DNA of 9,174 bases from an uncultured Peptococcaceae bacterium (GCA_902462325.1 CABQBF010000104.1:1-9174), one strand, 5' to 3'. Numbered from the stretch's first letter, positions 1-7,090 are shown. Made by a program: numbers and translations. The notes: a model not told the origin generated them from the sequence alone.

Positions 1-28
1 TTCCGCGGCAGTCTAGCGTCGCTTATCA

Positions 29-63
29 ACTGCAAGCCTCTGCTTTTTGCAGCGGCTTGCAGT
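29..63 (-). other. Long hairpin just downstream of hydG
   Basis: A near-perfect inverted repeat: a 10-bp outer stem (29-38 with 54-63), one T/C mismatch, a 4-bp inner stem (40-43 with 49-52) and a 5-base loop. It starts 12 bases after the hydG stop codon. Read on the minus strand, the stem is followed by TGATAAGCG rather than a U-tract, so it is not a classical intrinsic terminator. It could stabilise the mRNA 3' end, mark a processing site between hydG and a further gene off the left edge, or be a weak or Rho-assisted terminator. The structure is seen directly; its role is not known. Confidence 0.55.
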
Positions 64-74
64 CTGGCAATTCC

Positions 75-1490
75 TTAGAACCGGAAGTCGCGCTGTCCTT
101 CTTCAATTTTCTTTAAGTTTTCAGCACAGATTCTGTGTTTGGTTGGGTCGGTAATTTTGGGTAACTGTTCTGCAATGACTTGATCGCCGATGGCTTTGGT
201 TTCTGGGGAAGCGTAGTCTTCCAGATATTCTTTCAAGGTCATCAAAGCGTTAGGATGGCAGAAGTTGTGAATTTGTCCGGTTTTGGCAAATTCCATAAAG
301 CGGTCGCCGGTACGGCCTGCCCGGTAGCAAGCGGTGCAGAAACTGGGCACATAGCCGGTTTCCAACAGCCATTTCATAACTTCGTCCAGGCTGCGGGTAT
401 CGCTGACGTCAAACTGGGTGGTATCTTCTGGACGAACATCTTCGGTGTAGCCGCCTACGCTGGTGCGGGAGCCGCCGGAAATTTGGGAGATGCCCAAATC
501 CAAAACCCGTTCTCTGGATTTCTGCGATTCGCGGGTGGAGACAATCATGCCGGTGTATGGCACGGCGATACGCAGTACCGCTACGATTTTGGCAAAGGTA
601 TCGTCGTCAATGGCATTGCTGAAAGTGCCTGGGTCGATGTCATCGGCTGGACAGATACGGGGTACGCTGATGGTATGAGGCCCTACGCCGTAAACGGCTT
701 CCAGATGTTCGGCGTGCATCAGAATGCCGACAAAGTCGTAACGGTACATGTTCAAGCCAAACAGCACGCCGCAGCCGACGTCGTCAATGCCGCCCTGCAT
801 AGCCCGGTCCATGGCTTCGGTATGATAAGCGTAGTCCGATTTTGGCCCGAAGGGATGGAGCTGTTCGTAGCTTTCTTTGTTGTAGGTTTCCTGGAACAGG
901 ATATAGGTGCCGATGCCGGCTTCTTTCAGTTTGCGGTAGTTTTCTACCGTGGTGGCGGCAATGTTGACATTGACGCGGCGAATGGCGCCGTTTTTATGTT
1001 TGACGCTGTAAACGGCGTCAATGCAGTCCAGAATGTATTCGATGGGGTTGTTTACCGGATCTTCCCCTGCTTCTAAAGCCAGACGTTTATGGCCCATATC
1101 CTGCAGGGCGATGACTTCCTGAATGATTTCTTCTCTGGTCAGCTTTTTGCGAGTGATGTGTTTGTTCGGTCCATGGTATGGACAGTATACGCAGCCATTG
1201 ACGCAATAGTTGGACAAATACAGCGGTGCAAACAATACGATACGGTCCCCATAGATTTCCTGTTTGATTTTTTTGGCCAGTGTGAACATTTTTTCGTTCA
1301 GCTCCGGAATATCGCATTCCAAAAGCACAGCGGCTTCTCTGTGGCTTAAGCCTTTACAGTCGGCGGCCCGTTCAATGAGCGAGTCGATTAATGTGTAGTT
1401 GTGTTTGTTTTCCTGGGCGTAGGCCAGAGAATCACGGATTTCTTGGTCGTCGATAAATTCGGTGGCAACGGTTGATTTTGGATTATACAT
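75..1490 (-). CDS. hydG: [FeFe]-hydrogenase maturase HydG (radical SAM tyrosine lyase)
   Basis: Cytoplasmic radical-SAM enzyme of 471 residues, the family's usual length. HydG cleaves L-tyrosine to p-cresol and dehydroglycine and supplies the Fe(CO)(CN) unit for the H-cluster. The SAM-cluster motif CX3CX2C is C96, C100, C103 (CVNGCVYC), followed by an EAGEDP stretch (140-145) in the SAM-binding region. The C-terminal auxiliary-cluster motif CX2CX22C is C385, C388, C411, within CTACYRAGRTGDR. This second motif distinguishes HydG from ThiH, which is otherwise closely related. The ATG is preceded by AAGGAGG at about 8 bases. It is the last gene of the hyd operon in view, 14 bp after hydE. HydF, the scaffold that receives its product, is not in the window. 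All key cysteines are present and nothing looks damaged. Confidence 0.97.
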   Translation of the reverse strand: MYNPKSTVATEFIDDQEIRDSLAYAQENKHNYTLIDSLIERAADCKGLSHREAAVLLECDIPELNEKMFTLAKKIKQEIYGDRIVLFAPLYLSNYCVNGCVYCPYHGPNKHITRKKLTREEIIQEVIALQDMGHKRLALEAGEDPVNNPIEYILDCIDAVYSVKHKNGAIRRVNVNIAATTVENYRKLKEAGIGTYILFQETYNKESYEQLHPFGPKSDYAYHTEAMDRAMQGGIDDVGCGVLFGLNMYRYDFVGILMHAEHLEAVYGVGPHTISVPRICPADDIDPGTFSNAIDDDTFAKIVAVLRIAVPYTGMIVSTRESQKSRERVLDLGISQISGGSRTSVGGYTEDVRPEDTTQFDVSDTRSLDEVMKWLLETGYVPSFCTACYRAGRTGDRFMEFAKTGQIHNFCHPNALMTLKEYLEDYASPETKAIGDQVIAEQLPKITDPTKHRICAENLKKIEEGQRDFRF

Positions 1491-1504
1491 GGTAAAAAAC
1501 CTCC

Positions 1505-2557
1505 TTATTGATGAAAGGCGGGATGCATGCTGTGTCCGAAATCGGTGGCGACAGTGCGTCCTTCCGCCTCAATGAGCTCTGTAATTTTTTTGCGGTATTC
1601 CACTATGGAATCGTGGGTATTCAGCTTGCCTGGATAAATTTGATACAGGCTGCGGAATTCTTCTGGACTGACGTTGGGCATGATGACATTGGCGCCGGCC
1701 CGCAGCGCCAGTTCCCGTCCCTGAGGATGGAGCGTAGCCAGCGAAGTTGTAGCGGGCAGCAGAAGCCAGGGCATATATAAACGGGCTGTGGCCAGCATTT
1801 TTAGCGTCATGGAAACGCTGCCTGCTATGCTGTTTTTCAGCGGCGTTTGTCCGTGGGGGATAAAGGGCCCCATACCGCTCATGTCAATCTGCATTTCCTT
1901 CATCAGCTCTAAATCTCTGGCCAGAATTTCTACGGTCTGACCAGGAAGACCAATCATGCAGCCCGAGCCTACCTGATAGCCCAGTTCTTTGAGCCAGTGC
2001 TGGCATTGTAGCCGTTCCTGCAGGGTGTGACCGGGGCGAATGCAGCGATACAAGGCCGGGTCTGCTGTTTCTTGCTTGATTAAATAGCGGTCGGCGCCGG
2101 CTTCTTGCCAGAGCTGATAAACTGCATAGCTGCGCTCACCGCAAGAGAGGGTGATAGCCATGCCTAATTTTTTAATTGCTCTGGTCAACTCTGCAATGGT
2201 TTCTACTGGGATGAGCGGGTCTTCTCCGCTTTGCAACACTAGGGTGCGGTAGCCGGTCTGGGCTGCTAAGGCGGCGGTTTCTAAAATTTGCTCCGCTGTG
2301 AGCCGGTAGCGTCCGATAGCGCCGTTGTCGGCCCGCAGGCCACAGTAGCAGCAGTGCTGCTTACAATAGTTTGAAAATTCGATAATGCCGCGCAGATGAA
2401 CCTGGTTTCCTACCGTTTTCTGCCGTACTTCATCGGCTGCTGCCATCAGGGCGGGAAGCTCCGTGTCAGACAGGGAGAGCAGCCGTACCAGTTCTTCGTG
2501 GCTTAAATCGGATGTGTGGCGCGCCTTTTCTAAGAGCGCAGAGATAGGTGGGTTCAT
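1505..2557 (-). CDS. hydE: [FeFe]-hydrogenase maturase HydE (radical SAM)
   Basis: Cytoplasmic radical-SAM enzyme of 350 residues, typical for HydE. In current models it acts on the cysteine-bound organometallic iron product of HydG on the way to the diiron subcluster and its dithiolate bridge. The cluster motif CX3CX2C is C65, C69, C72 (CKQHCCYC), with QSGEDP at 109-114 as the next conserved element. The C-terminal third has no cysteines, so the second [Fe-S] cluster seen in some HydE proteins (e.g. Thermotoga) is absent; that cluster is known to be dispensable. The start codon overlaps the stop of the upstream regulator gene (ATGA), implying translational coupling, with AGAGGAAA as the likely ribosome binding site. 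BioB-like radical SAM proteins and PylB are relatives, but adjacency to hydG settles the call. Confidence 0.95.
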   Translation of the reverse strand: MNPPISALLEKARHTSDLSHEELVRLLSLSDTELPALMAAADEVRQKTVGNQVHLRGIIEFSNYCKQHCCYCGLRADNGAIGRYRLTAEQILETAALAAQTGYRTLVLQSGEDPLIPVETIAELTRAIKKLGMAITLSCGERSYAVYQLWQEAGADRYLIKQETADPALYRCIRPGHTLQERLQCQHWLKELGYQVGSGCMIGLPGQTVEILARDLELMKEMQIDMSGMGPFIPHGQTPLKNSIAGSVSMTLKMLATARLYMPWLLLPATTSLATLHPQGRELALRAGANVIMPNVSPEEFRSLYQIYPGKLNTHDSIVEYRKKITELIEAEGRTVATDFGHSMHPAFHQ

Positions 2558-2817
2558 AGGATTTCCTCTGTGATGGTATAGTTGCTGAGCGCTGAGCGCA
2601 CCATCACGCCTTTGATACTGCCTAATTTTCCAGTGAGGGCGCCGATTTCATCGTTGTTGCCTTCAATAATCACGACAATCACATTCACTGCGCCGTGATG
2701 TGGAATACCCATCCGTCCTACAATTAGGTGACCATATTGACTGAGTAAATCGTTTAATTCTTTGATGTGGCCCTTTTCTTCGACAATGACGCCGATGAAG
2801 CCAATCCGTTTTTCCAT
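2554..2817 (-). CDS. TM1266-family iron-only hydrogenase system putative regulator
   Basis: Small 87-residue protein of the TM1266 type, found beside hydE/hydG/hydF in Firmicutes and Thermotogae and annotated as a putative regulator of the iron-only hydrogenase system. The fold is ACT/ferredoxin-like, related to the NikR C-terminal domain. The N-terminal strand RIGFIGVIVE is followed by a helix (KELNDLLSQYG), a conserved segment GRMGIPHHGAVNVIVVIIEG, a second helix (DEIGALTGKLG) and a last strand (GVMVRSAL), giving a beta-alpha-beta-beta-alpha-beta order. No DNA-binding domain is visible, so it more likely binds a ligand, metal or partner than DNA by itself. Its ATG has AAAGGAG about 8 bases upstream. 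It is the first gene of the hyd operon and lies 34 bases downstream of an intrinsic terminator in the leader. Family membership is recognised from sequence; the regulatory role is unproven. Confidence 0.88.
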   Translation of the reverse strand: MEKRIGFIGVIVEEKGHIKELNDLLSQYGHLIVGRMGIPHHGAVNVIVVIIEGNNDEIGALTGKLGSIKGVMVRSALSNYTITEEIL

Positions 2818-2851
2818 TTTTCCAACTCCTTTACGAAAAATTGGGAAGGAT

Positions 2852-2885
2852 AAAAAAATCCCCGAATTCCGGTGGAACTCGGGGA
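2852..2885 (-). terminator. Intrinsic terminator in the leader of the hyd operon
   Basis: Read on the minus strand: a 6-bp GC-rich stem (CCCCGA with TCGGGG), one G/T wobble or mismatch, a 4-bp upper stem (TTCC with GGAA), a 3-base loop, then A and seven T. It ends 34 bases before the ATG of the TM1266-family gene, so it points at that gene rather than away from it. In the plus direction the hairpin is followed only by AGCCGATTTT, a weak tract, so the minus orientation is preferred. It either ends a separate small RNA or attenuates transcription into the hyd operon. Confidence 0.82.
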
Positions 2886-3123
2886 GCCGATTTTACAATA
2901 GCAACAAGCAATTGGTTTGCAAAAGGAAGGCACAGAAATCACAAAAGCCGATAGCGAATGCCATACTGATGCGAAAAAATATTTCCTTGTAAAAACAAAC
3001 CGTGCTGTTTATCCGTTCCCCGTCCCTCAGGAATATTCCCTTGGTATAGGTGTGGTCACATATTCAATTTGCATCCTTTTCAGTAGCCGTTTTGCTGGCG
3101 CCCAACGGCTAATCAAATAGATT
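2852..3123 (-). ncRNA. Structured leader or small RNA upstream of the hyd operon
   Basis: About 270 bases of minus-strand sequence between a good promoter and an intrinsic terminator, with no convincing gene. Several complementary segments are visible. Near the 5' end is a 7-bp hairpin (AGCCGTT with AACGGCT, 3104-3110 and 3085-3091). A long irregular hairpin is built from GGTTTG/CAAACC (2996-3001 with 2914-2919) and AAGGAA/TTCCTT (2983-2988 with 2923-2928), possibly capped by ATGGC/GCTAT (2960-2964 with 2951-2955). A segment CGGGGA (3017-3022) is complementary to TCCCCG in the 5' arm of the terminator (2880-2885) and could act as an antiterminator. I compared it by eye with the riboswitch cores I know (TPP, SAM, FMN, cobalamin, lysine, c-di-GMP, c-di-AMP, guanidine, THF, T-box) and with 6S, tmRNA and RNase P, and found no match. 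It could be a cis-acting attenuator or a stand-alone small RNA. Confidence 0.5.
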
Positions 3124-3129
3124 ACTTTT

Positions 3130-3158
3130 AGTATAGATTTTTTGCGTGGATTTGTAAA
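3130..3158 (-). promoter_or_regulatory. Sigma-A-type promoter for the hyd leader/operon
   Basis: On the minus strand: TTTACA (3153-3158), a 17-base spacer and TATACT (3130-3135), each one mismatch from consensus. The predicted start of transcription is near 3123. The -35 box overlaps the comEC ribosome binding site (AAAGGAG, 3156-3162), so the two divergent genes share this DNA. The expected transcript runs through the structured leader to the terminator and, on read-through, into the regulator-hydE-hydG genes. Confidence 0.7.
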
Positions 3159-3172
3159 GGAGTTTTGGAATA

Positions 3173-5497
3173 ATGATTGCTGATAGATATTATTTCCAGC
3201 GGCACAGAATGGTCTGGGCGGCAACTGGTTTTATCTGCGGCTGTGTGCTGGTTTGGGCGCAGCAGCCCCTTGGGTGTCTGGCGGTTACGGCAGTGGGTTG
3301 CGCGTTGCTGGCAAGGAGCTGCTATTACGGACGGAAGGAAGGCATGGTGTTTCTGTTGTTGTTTCTGCTGGGAATGGGTATGATGGCGGAACAAATGCAG
3401 AAACTTTCCTTTGTGCCGCAGCAAATAGGACAGACGGTGACCCTTTCTGGTACGGTGCTGGAAAGCCGCAGCGGGCAGGGCTATTTCTGGTTTCACAGTG
3501 AAGGGGCCGCGACCGGACCGTCATCGTTGGCGGGCGTAAAGTTGTATGTAGCGGTTCCTGGTTTTGGCGCAGCAGATAGTTCCGATCGCAGTTCTACTAT
3601 CTGGTATCCGGCCGGTACTCGGCTGCAGGTGAAAGGCCTGTTGCTGCTGCCCCAGGGACAGCGCAATCCTGGCGGCTTTGATGAACGGCAGTGGTTCTAT
3701 GGCAAAGGGGTTTCTTGTAAGCTGCTGGCAGAAGAGGTGACGATGCTGGACGGGCCGCGGGGTATCTGGCGACGGGCTTGGCAAGTGCAGCAATTTATGA
3801 CGAAAACGGCAGAGCAGTTTTTGCCGCCGAAAGAGGCCGGGCTGGCGCTGGCCTTGCTGTTAGGTGAGAAGCAGCGCTTGGAGCCGGCGTTTTACCGATT
3901 GACACAGCGCATGGGCATAGGCCACATCTTTGCGGTGTCGGGTCTGCATGTTGGCTTTGTGGGCGGGCTGTTGCTGCTGGTGCTGCGTTGGTTAGGTGGA
4001 GAGCGTTCTTGGCTGGCCTTGTTGCTGCTATTGGGCGGAGTGTCCTTTTATTGCCTGCTGGTGGGGTTTCCGCCTTCCGCTTTGCGGGCCGCCGCCATGC
4101 TTCTGCTGGCAGGATTGGCTCAGCGGTTGTTGCGGCCGGTAAATGGTACGGACTTTCTGGCGGCGGCAGCGCTGCTGCTGTTGCTGGACAATCCTTTTTT
4201 GCTGTTCCAAGCCGGATTTCAGCTATCTTTCGGCGTTACCTTATCGCTGCTGGTATTCGTCGGCCCTTTGCAGCGAAGGCTGCAGTGGATTGGCTGGCGC
4301 TGGCTGCGGGATAGTGTGGCCGTCGTGCTTGCCGCCTATCTGGGCAGTCTGCCGCTAGGTGCGTGGCATTTCTACAGTTTGTCCGTTTTTTCTCCGTTCT
4401 GTAATTTTTTACTGGTACCGTTGGTTGCCATTGTGGTGCCGCTGTTGCTACTGGCGTTGCTTTTTACTTGGTTCTTGCCGATGGCAGGTACTGTTTTCTT
4501 TCTGCCGGTGGGGCTGTTGCTGCAACTGTTAGCGTGGAGCGCCAATCTGTTGGCTGGCTGTGCAGGCGGCGGACAATATTTTATTGGGCGGCCCGGTTGG
4601 CTGGCGCTGGCGCTGTATGGGCTTGTTCTGTTTCTGCTGTGGCGGCTACTGCAAAGAAAGCAGCAAAAATCTGTTCCGGTTTACTTGGCCCTTTTAGGGT
4701 TGTGCCTGACCATTGTCGGCCTTTGCTGGCCTAAGCCGCCTTTGGCGGATGAGCTGTTATATCTGGATGCCGGTCAGGGGAGCTGCGCGGTGCTGCGTAC
4801 AGCGGCCGGGGAAGTGGTGATTTTTGACGGCGGCGCCAAAGAGCGGGAGTTGGCAAGTTGTTTGGCTTGGTATGGCGTCAATCGGGTGCAGGCAGTAGTT
4901 CTTTCCCATGGCGATACGGACCACATTGCCGGTTTGCCGCAGGTATTGGAAGGTGTGGCGGTTCAGTATATTTGCGCCGAGAAAGGACAGTTACAGCGGG
5001 AGTCCATACAGCCGCTGTTCTGGGCGGCGCAAAAGGCAGGAACGGACATAAAAGCGATTACCGAAAGTGCAGTGCTTCATTTGCAGGAGGGCGCCGTACA
5101 ACTGCAGGTGTATGACGACAACGGGCAGAGTGAGAATAGTCGGGAATTGACGGCTCTATTACAGTTGCCATGGGCAACAATCGCCTTTCCCGGTGATTTG
5201 TCCTTACAAGGGGTGGAAGCTTTTGTCCATTGTCAGAAACAAATTACTGTTTGGACGGTTCCCCACCATGGCAGCCGCTACTCGGCCGATGAAGCCTTAT
5301 ACGATGCTTTAAAAATGAAAGGGGTTCAGCAGGCTATGATTTCTGCCGGATATAACAACAGCTATGGCCATCCCCATCAGGAGGTATTGCAGTTGTTGCA
5401 GCAAAGGCAGATTGGTTGGCAGCGCACCGATTGGCAAGGGGCCATTTTATTACAGGCCGATGACAAAAAGGGGTTTACGCTGCATGATGGCCGGTGA
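3173..5497 (+). CDS. comEC: ComEC/Rec2-family DNA uptake channel protein
   Basis: Polytopic membrane protein of 774 residues, the normal full length. ComEC forms the inner-membrane channel through which single-stranded DNA enters during natural transformation. The N-terminal part (about 1-215) has two membrane segments and a DUF4131/OB-like region. The central competence domain (about 220-495) carries the conserved GIGHIFAVSGLHVGF (248-262) and many leucine-rich helices. The C-terminal metallo-beta-lactamase-like domain (about 525-770) has DAGQGSC (532-538), the metal-binding SHGDTDH (578-584), PGD (673-675), PHHGS (697-701) and GHPH (732-735). The metal motif is intact, so the proposed nuclease function could be active. 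The ATG has AAAGGAG 10 bases upstream. comEA and holA, common neighbours, are not adjacent. No clear promoter of its own was found on the plus strand. Presence of comEC alone does not prove competence. Confidence 0.95.
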   Translation: MIADRYYFQRHRMVWAATGFICGCVLVWAQQPLGCLAVTAVGCALLARSCYYGRKEGMVFLLLFLLGMGMMAEQMQKLSFVPQQIGQTVTLSGTVLESRSGQGYFWFHSEGAATGPSSLAGVKLYVAVPGFGAADSSDRSSTIWYPAGTRLQVKGLLLLPQGQRNPGGFDERQWFYGKGVSCKLLAEEVTMLDGPRGIWRRAWQVQQFMTKTAEQFLPPKEAGLALALLLGEKQRLEPAFYRLTQRMGIGHIFAVSGLHVGFVGGLLLLVLRWLGGERSWLALLLLLGGVSFYCLLVGFPPSALRAAAMLLLAGLAQRLLRPVNGTDFLAAAALLLLLDNPFLLFQAGFQLSFGVTLSLLVFVGPLQRRLQWIGWRWLRDSVAVVLAAYLGSLPLGAWHFYSLSVFSPFCNFLLVPLVAIVVPLLLLALLFTWFLPMAGTVFFLPVGLLLQLLAWSANLLAGCAGGGQYFIGRPGWLALALYGLVLFLLWRLLQRKQQKSVPVYLALLGLCLTIVGLCWPKPPLADELLYLDAGQGSCAVLRTAAGEVVIFDGGAKERELASCLAWYGVNRVQAVVLSHGDTDHIAGLPQVLEGVAVQYICAEKGQLQRESIQPLFWAAQKAGTDIKAITESAVLHLQEGAVQLQVYDDNGQSENSRELTALLQLPWATIAFPGDLSLQGVEAFVHCQKQITVWTVPHHGSRYSADEALYDALKMKGVQQAMISAGYNNSYGHPHQEVLQLLQQRQIGWQRTDWQGAILLQADDKKGFTLHDGR

Positions 5498-5571
5498 TTC
5501 GGAAAACGATGCCAAGAAACGTCTGCTGGATAAAGGATCTGCGGAAAAGAGAAGAACAAAAAGATTTTTTC

Positions 5572-5600
5572 GTGACGAATGGTACAGAAGTGTGTATAAT
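5572..5600 (+). promoter_or_regulatory. Promoter for the fumarase genes
   Basis: GTGACG (5572-5577), a 17-base spacer and a perfect TATAAT (5595-5600). Predicted transcription start is near 5607, giving a leader of about 65 bases before the fumarase alpha ATG. That leader contains a small 6-bp hairpin (CTGTTG with CAACAG, 5626-5644) without a T-tract. No terminator is visible between comEC and this promoter, so read-through from comEC is also possible. Confidence 0.65.
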
Positions 5601-5670
5601 AAGGAACAGAACTGAAAATAACATGCTGTTGTTGGGTGCAACAGACAGAAAAAATTGGGGGAAGCAGAGC

Positions 5671-6516
5671 ATGAAAGAAATTTCTGTGCAGGAGATTACC
5701 GCTGCTGTACGGCAGCTTTGTATGGATGTCAGCTATGATTTACCTGCCGATGTGGAGCAGGCGCTGCAGGATGGCCTAAAACGGGAAGAATCTTCCTTTG
5801 GTCAGTATTGCCTAGAACAGATTCTGCAAAATTGTCAGATGGCCAGAGAAAGCCGGCAGGCCATGTGTCAGGATACCGGAATTGCCGTTATTTATCTGCG
5901 GGTAGGGCAGGAGGTTTATATCACCGGCGGCAGTTTGACCGACGCAGTCAATGAAGGTGTGCGGCAAGGTTACGAAGAAGGCTATCTGCGGAAATCGGTA
6001 GTGATGGAGCCGTTGTTTAGCCGGGATAATACCGGTGACAACACGCCGGCTGTCATACACACGGAAATTGTGCCCGGCGATGGACTGCATATTATGGTAG
6101 TGCCGAAAGGCGCTGGCAGCGAAAATATGGGCGCAGTGAAAATGCTGAAGCCTGCCGACGGTTTGGAGGGCGCGAAGCAGTTTATTTTGGATACGGTGCG
6201 TAAAGCTGGCGGCAATCCTTGTCCGCCCATTGTGGTGGGGATCGGCGTAGGCGGCACCATGGAAAAGGCGCCTATGCTGGCTAAGGAGGCGCTGACGCGG
6301 GAAATAGGCTCCAAAAATGCCAATCCCCTTTATGCGAAATTGGAAGAAGAATTATTAACGGCTATCAATAAGATGGGCATCGGCCCCCAGGGGTTAGGCG
6401 GCCGTGTGACGGCGCTGGCGGTGCATATTGAATATTATCCAACCCATATCGCCATGCTGCCGGTGGCAGTGAATATTAACTGTCATGCGGCGCGGCACAA
6501 GGAAATCGTTTTATAA
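5671..6516 (+). CDS. fumA: Class I fumarate hydratase, alpha subunit
   Basis: 281-residue alpha subunit of the two-subunit, [4Fe-4S]-dependent class I fumarase, which interconverts fumarate and malate in the cytoplasm. The three expected cluster cysteines are present: C66 in MCQDTG, C184 in NPCPP and C271 in NINCHAARH. Other family motifs are GDNTPAVIH (122-130), PKGAGSENMG (145-154), GVGGTMEKAP (192-201) and GPQGLGG (238-244). The ATG at 5671 is chosen because GGGGGA lies about 8 bases upstream and family proteins begin with this MKEI-type sequence. The frame stays open upstream as far as the comEC stop, but that stretch contains the promoter and has no family similarity. The beta gene follows 13 bases on. 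L(+)-tartrate dehydratase (TtdA) is a close homologue, but the mqo neighbour and absence of tartrate genes favour fumarase. The symbol fumA is used here for the alpha subunit. Confidence 0.93.
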   Translation: MKEISVQEITAAVRQLCMDVSYDLPADVEQALQDGLKREESSFGQYCLEQILQNCQMARESRQAMCQDTGIAVIYLRVGQEVYITGGSLTDAVNEGVRQGYEEGYLRKSVVMEPLFSRDNTGDNTPAVIHTEIVPGDGLHIMVVPKGAGSENMGAVKMLKPADGLEGAKQFILDTVRKAGGNPCPPIVVGIGVGGTMEKAPMLAKEALTREIGSKNANPLYAKLEEELLTAINKMGIGPQGLGGRVTALAVHIEYYPTHIAMLPVAVNINCHAARHKEIVL

Positions 6517-6529
6517 GGAGGCGGCAGAC

Positions 6530-7090
6530 ATGGGAGAAATCAAAAAATTGACAACGCCTCTGACCAAGGAGGCCATTCAGGATTTACACGCAGGCGACAG
6601 CGTGATGTTATCCGGTGTCATTTATACGGCGCGGGATAAGGCTCATAAGTTATTGACAGAAACATTGGCCGCCGGTAAAGAGTTGCCGGTGGATTTACGA
6701 AATCAGTTGATTTATTATGTGGGACCGGCGCCGGCCAAACCGGGTCAACCTATCGGTTCCTGCGGTCCTACCACCAGCAGCCGTATGGATAGCTATGCGC
6801 CGATGCTAATTCGTCAAGCCGGTTTGAAGGGTATGTTGGGGAAAGGTCCCCGCAGCCAGGACGTAATAGACGCCATGAAGGAGCAGACTGCCGTCTATTT
6901 GGCTGCCATTGGCGGTACCGGCGTAGCCATTTCTCATGCGGTGAAAAAGGCGGAAGTGATTGCTTATGCGGAATTGGGCACCTGTGCTATCCGCCGCTTA
7001 GAGGTGGAAAATCTGCCCTGTATTGTGGCCATTGACTGTCAGGGCGGCAATTTATACGAGCAGGGTGTAGCCCAATATCGGGAAGACTAA
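6530..7090 (+). CDS. fumB: Class I fumarate hydratase, beta subunit
   Basis: 186-residue beta subunit, corresponding to the C-terminal domain of single-chain class I fumarases; with the alpha subunit it forms the active site. Visible motifs are AGDSVMLSGVIYTARDKAH (21-39), YVGPAPAKPG (63-72), GPTTSSRMD (79-87), KGMLGKG (100-106) and a C-terminal stretch with GGTGVAISHAV, ELGTCAIRRLEVENLP and IDCQGGNLY. Length is normal. The ATG at 6530 has AAGGAGG (6515-6521) at 8 bases, with that ribosome binding site overlapping the alpha stop codon, so translation of the two subunits is probably coupled. An in-frame ATG at 6485 would add 15 residues inside the alpha gene and is less likely. No terminator is seen after the stop, so transcription may continue to mqo. 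Confidence 0.92.
   Translation: MGEIKKLTTPLTKEAIQDLHAGDSVMLSGVIYTARDKAHKLLTETLAAGKELPVDLRNQLIYYVGPAPAKPGQPIGSCGPTTSSRMDSYAPMLIRQAGLKGMLGKGPRSQDVIDAMKEQTAVYLAAIGGTGVAISHAVKKAEVIAYAELGTCAIRRLEVENLPCIVAIDCQGGNLYEQGVAQYRED

Noticed and set aside
180..1076. Long plus-strand open frame (298 codons) opposite hydG
   Set aside because: It is the antisense shadow of a clearly real gene; its glycine/alanine/valine-rich translation shows no recognisable family and no ribosome binding site stands out.
3027..3074. 15-codon minus-strand frame in the hyd leader starting at 3074
   Set aside because: The only purine-rich sequence (AAAAGG) touches the ATG directly, leaving no spacing, and nothing in the peptide suggests a leader function.
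5494..5670. N-terminal extension of fumarase alpha by 59 residues, starting with a GTG that overlaps the comEC stop
   Set aside because: The stretch has no ribosome binding site, contains a promoter with a perfect TATAAT and does not resemble fumarases. The ATG at 5671 has a GGGGGA site and the normal family start.
6485..6529. 15-residue extension of fumarase beta
   Set aside because: It lies inside the alpha gene. The ATG at 6530 has an ideal AAGGAGG site and gives the usual length.
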